Below the pieces are notes generated by a model. That model was not told the DNA's origin and searched no databases. It saw only the letters and a program-made list of their open reading frames with translations. Made by a program: the position numbers and the translations under genes. From Methanosarcinales archaeon (lineage in GTDB: Archaea > Halobacteriota > Methanosarcinia > Methanosarcinales > Methanocomedenaceae): DNA of 12,438 nt. The stretch is from the NCBI GenBank assembly GCA_030666885.1, contig DAOUWY010000029.1:1-12438 (forward strand). Reading direction: 5' to 3'. Below are positions 11,773-12,438 of this stretch, in pieces (position 1 is the stretch's first letter; the number at the start of each line of letters is the position of its first letter).

Positions 11773-12438
11773 GGATATAGTACTTCATGGTAATGAAGCC
11801 TGTGCAATGGGGGCACTAGCGGCGGGGATGAGGTTCTTTGCAGGATACCCCATTACACCCAGCACAGAGATCGCCGAATTCCTCTCAGTCGAACTGCCAA
11901 AGATAGGAGGTATTTTCATACAAATGGAGGATGAAATATCCAGCATGGGTGCCATTATCGGTGCCTCACTATCCGGAGTTAAATCCATGACCGCTACCAG
12001 TGGCCCTGGATTCTCGCTAATGCAGGAGAACCTGGGTTACGCATCAATGGCAGAGATTCCCTGCGTATTAGTAAACGTAATGAGGGGCGGGCCAAGTACC
12101 GGTATGCCCACCAGGCCCAGCCAGGGTGATGTGATGCAGAGCCGCTGGGGTACCCACGGCCCCCACCCCATCATAGTATTATCACCCCAATCAGTGCTGG
12201 AATGTTATACCCTCACAATCCATGCTTTTAATCTGGCTGAAAAATATCGCAGTCCAGTGATTATGCTCATGGATGGGGTAGTCGGCCATATGTGGGAAAA
12301 TATCCAGTTACCTGAAAAAATTGAGGTTATTGACAGACCTGAACCCACTGTACCACCTGATTGGTACAATCCTTACGATGACCTGCCTGGTGGTGAGATA
12401 GTACCACTGGTACCATTCGGTGAGGGATACAGATACCA
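11759..12438 (+). CDS. korA: 2-oxoacid:ferredoxin oxidoreductase, alpha subunit (3' end outside window)
   Basis: The frame is open from the ATG at 11759 to the window edge, giving 226 codons of a protein usually about 370-380 residues long. Family motifs are NEACAMGALAAG (12-23), GYPITPSTEI (29-38), QMEDEISSMGA (55-65), ATSGPGFSLMQEN (79-91) and RGGPSTGMPTRPSQGD (109-124). These belong to the pyrimidine-binding and domain I part of the thiamine-diphosphate-dependent 2-oxoacid:ferredoxin oxidoreductases. A strong Shine-Dalgarno motif aaaggagg (11745-11752) stands 6 nt before the ATG, inside korD. The 14-bp overlap with korD suggests translational coupling. The beta and gamma genes should follow to the right. 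Confidence 0.93.
   Translation, partial: MKKYKDIVLHGNEACAMGALAAGMRFFAGYPITPSTEIAEFLSVELPKIGGIFIQMEDEISSMGAIIGASLSGVKSMTATSGPGFSLMQENLGYASMAEIPCVLVNVMRGGPSTGMPTRPSQGDVMQSRWGTHGPHPIIVLSPQSVLECYTLTIHAFNLAEKYRSPVIMLMDGVVGHMWENIQLPEKIEVIDRPEPTVPPDWYNPYDDLPGGEIVPLVPFGEGYRY

Overview
The window is archaeal. It encodes a TATA-binding protein, a group II chaperonin (thermosome), an archaeal Trm5-type tRNA methyltransferase, and a 73-nt tRNA-Asp without an encoded CCA. Archaeal box A (TATA) elements lie about 25 nt upstream of predicted transcript starts. The stand-alone GXGXG beta-helix protein, the COG1831-type hydrolase and the Kor-type 2-oxoacid:ferredoxin oxidoreductase subunits suggest a methanogen-related euryarchaeon, most likely Methanosarcinales or an ANME-2/Methanoperedens-like relative. 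That placement is inferred from protein style, not from a search.

Layout. (1) 1-1180 is an AT-rich accessory stretch: the 3' part of a DDE (MULE/IS256-like) transposase, a small ORF that looks frameshifted near its start, and tRNA-Asp(GUC). (2) 1208-2458 holds a minus-strand UPF0173 metallo-beta-lactamase-fold hydrolase and an unrecognised plus-strand protein with a cysteine-rich tail. (3) 2459-4299 is mostly non-coding. It contains a two-gene DUF433/DUF5615 (PIN-like) toxin-antitoxin module set between two direct copies of a GC-rich, hairpin-forming repeat of about 180-200 bp. (4) 4300-6337 holds a divergent pair: a Trm5-like tRNA(guanine37-N1)-methyltransferase (minus) and an FwdC/GltB-type GXGXG protein (plus). 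(5) 6578-7054 (minus) is a small secreted protein with a clear signal peptide. Its long upstream region carries two 8-bp dyads. (6) 7436-10584 contains tbp, overlapped by a TatD-like hydrolase, followed by the thermosome with its own promoter. (7) 10911-11234 is a single-gene unit for a small helical protein, with a perfect 7-bp dyad in its promoter and a hairpin/T-tract terminator. (8) 11536-12438 contains korD and the start of korA, overlapping and running off the right edge.

How the genes work together. Most of the right two-thirds is housekeeping: transcription initiation (TBP), protein folding (thermosome), tRNA modification (Trm5) and central carbon metabolism (Kor). The left third is accessory, with transposon, toxin-antitoxin and repeat DNA. 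The most unusual signal is the pair of GC-rich repeats around the toxin-antitoxin module. Each copy carries a hairpin in an equivalent place but with different paired bases, and each has an AT-rich, box A-like tract on one side. This would suit a repeated structured RNA or a small mobile element.
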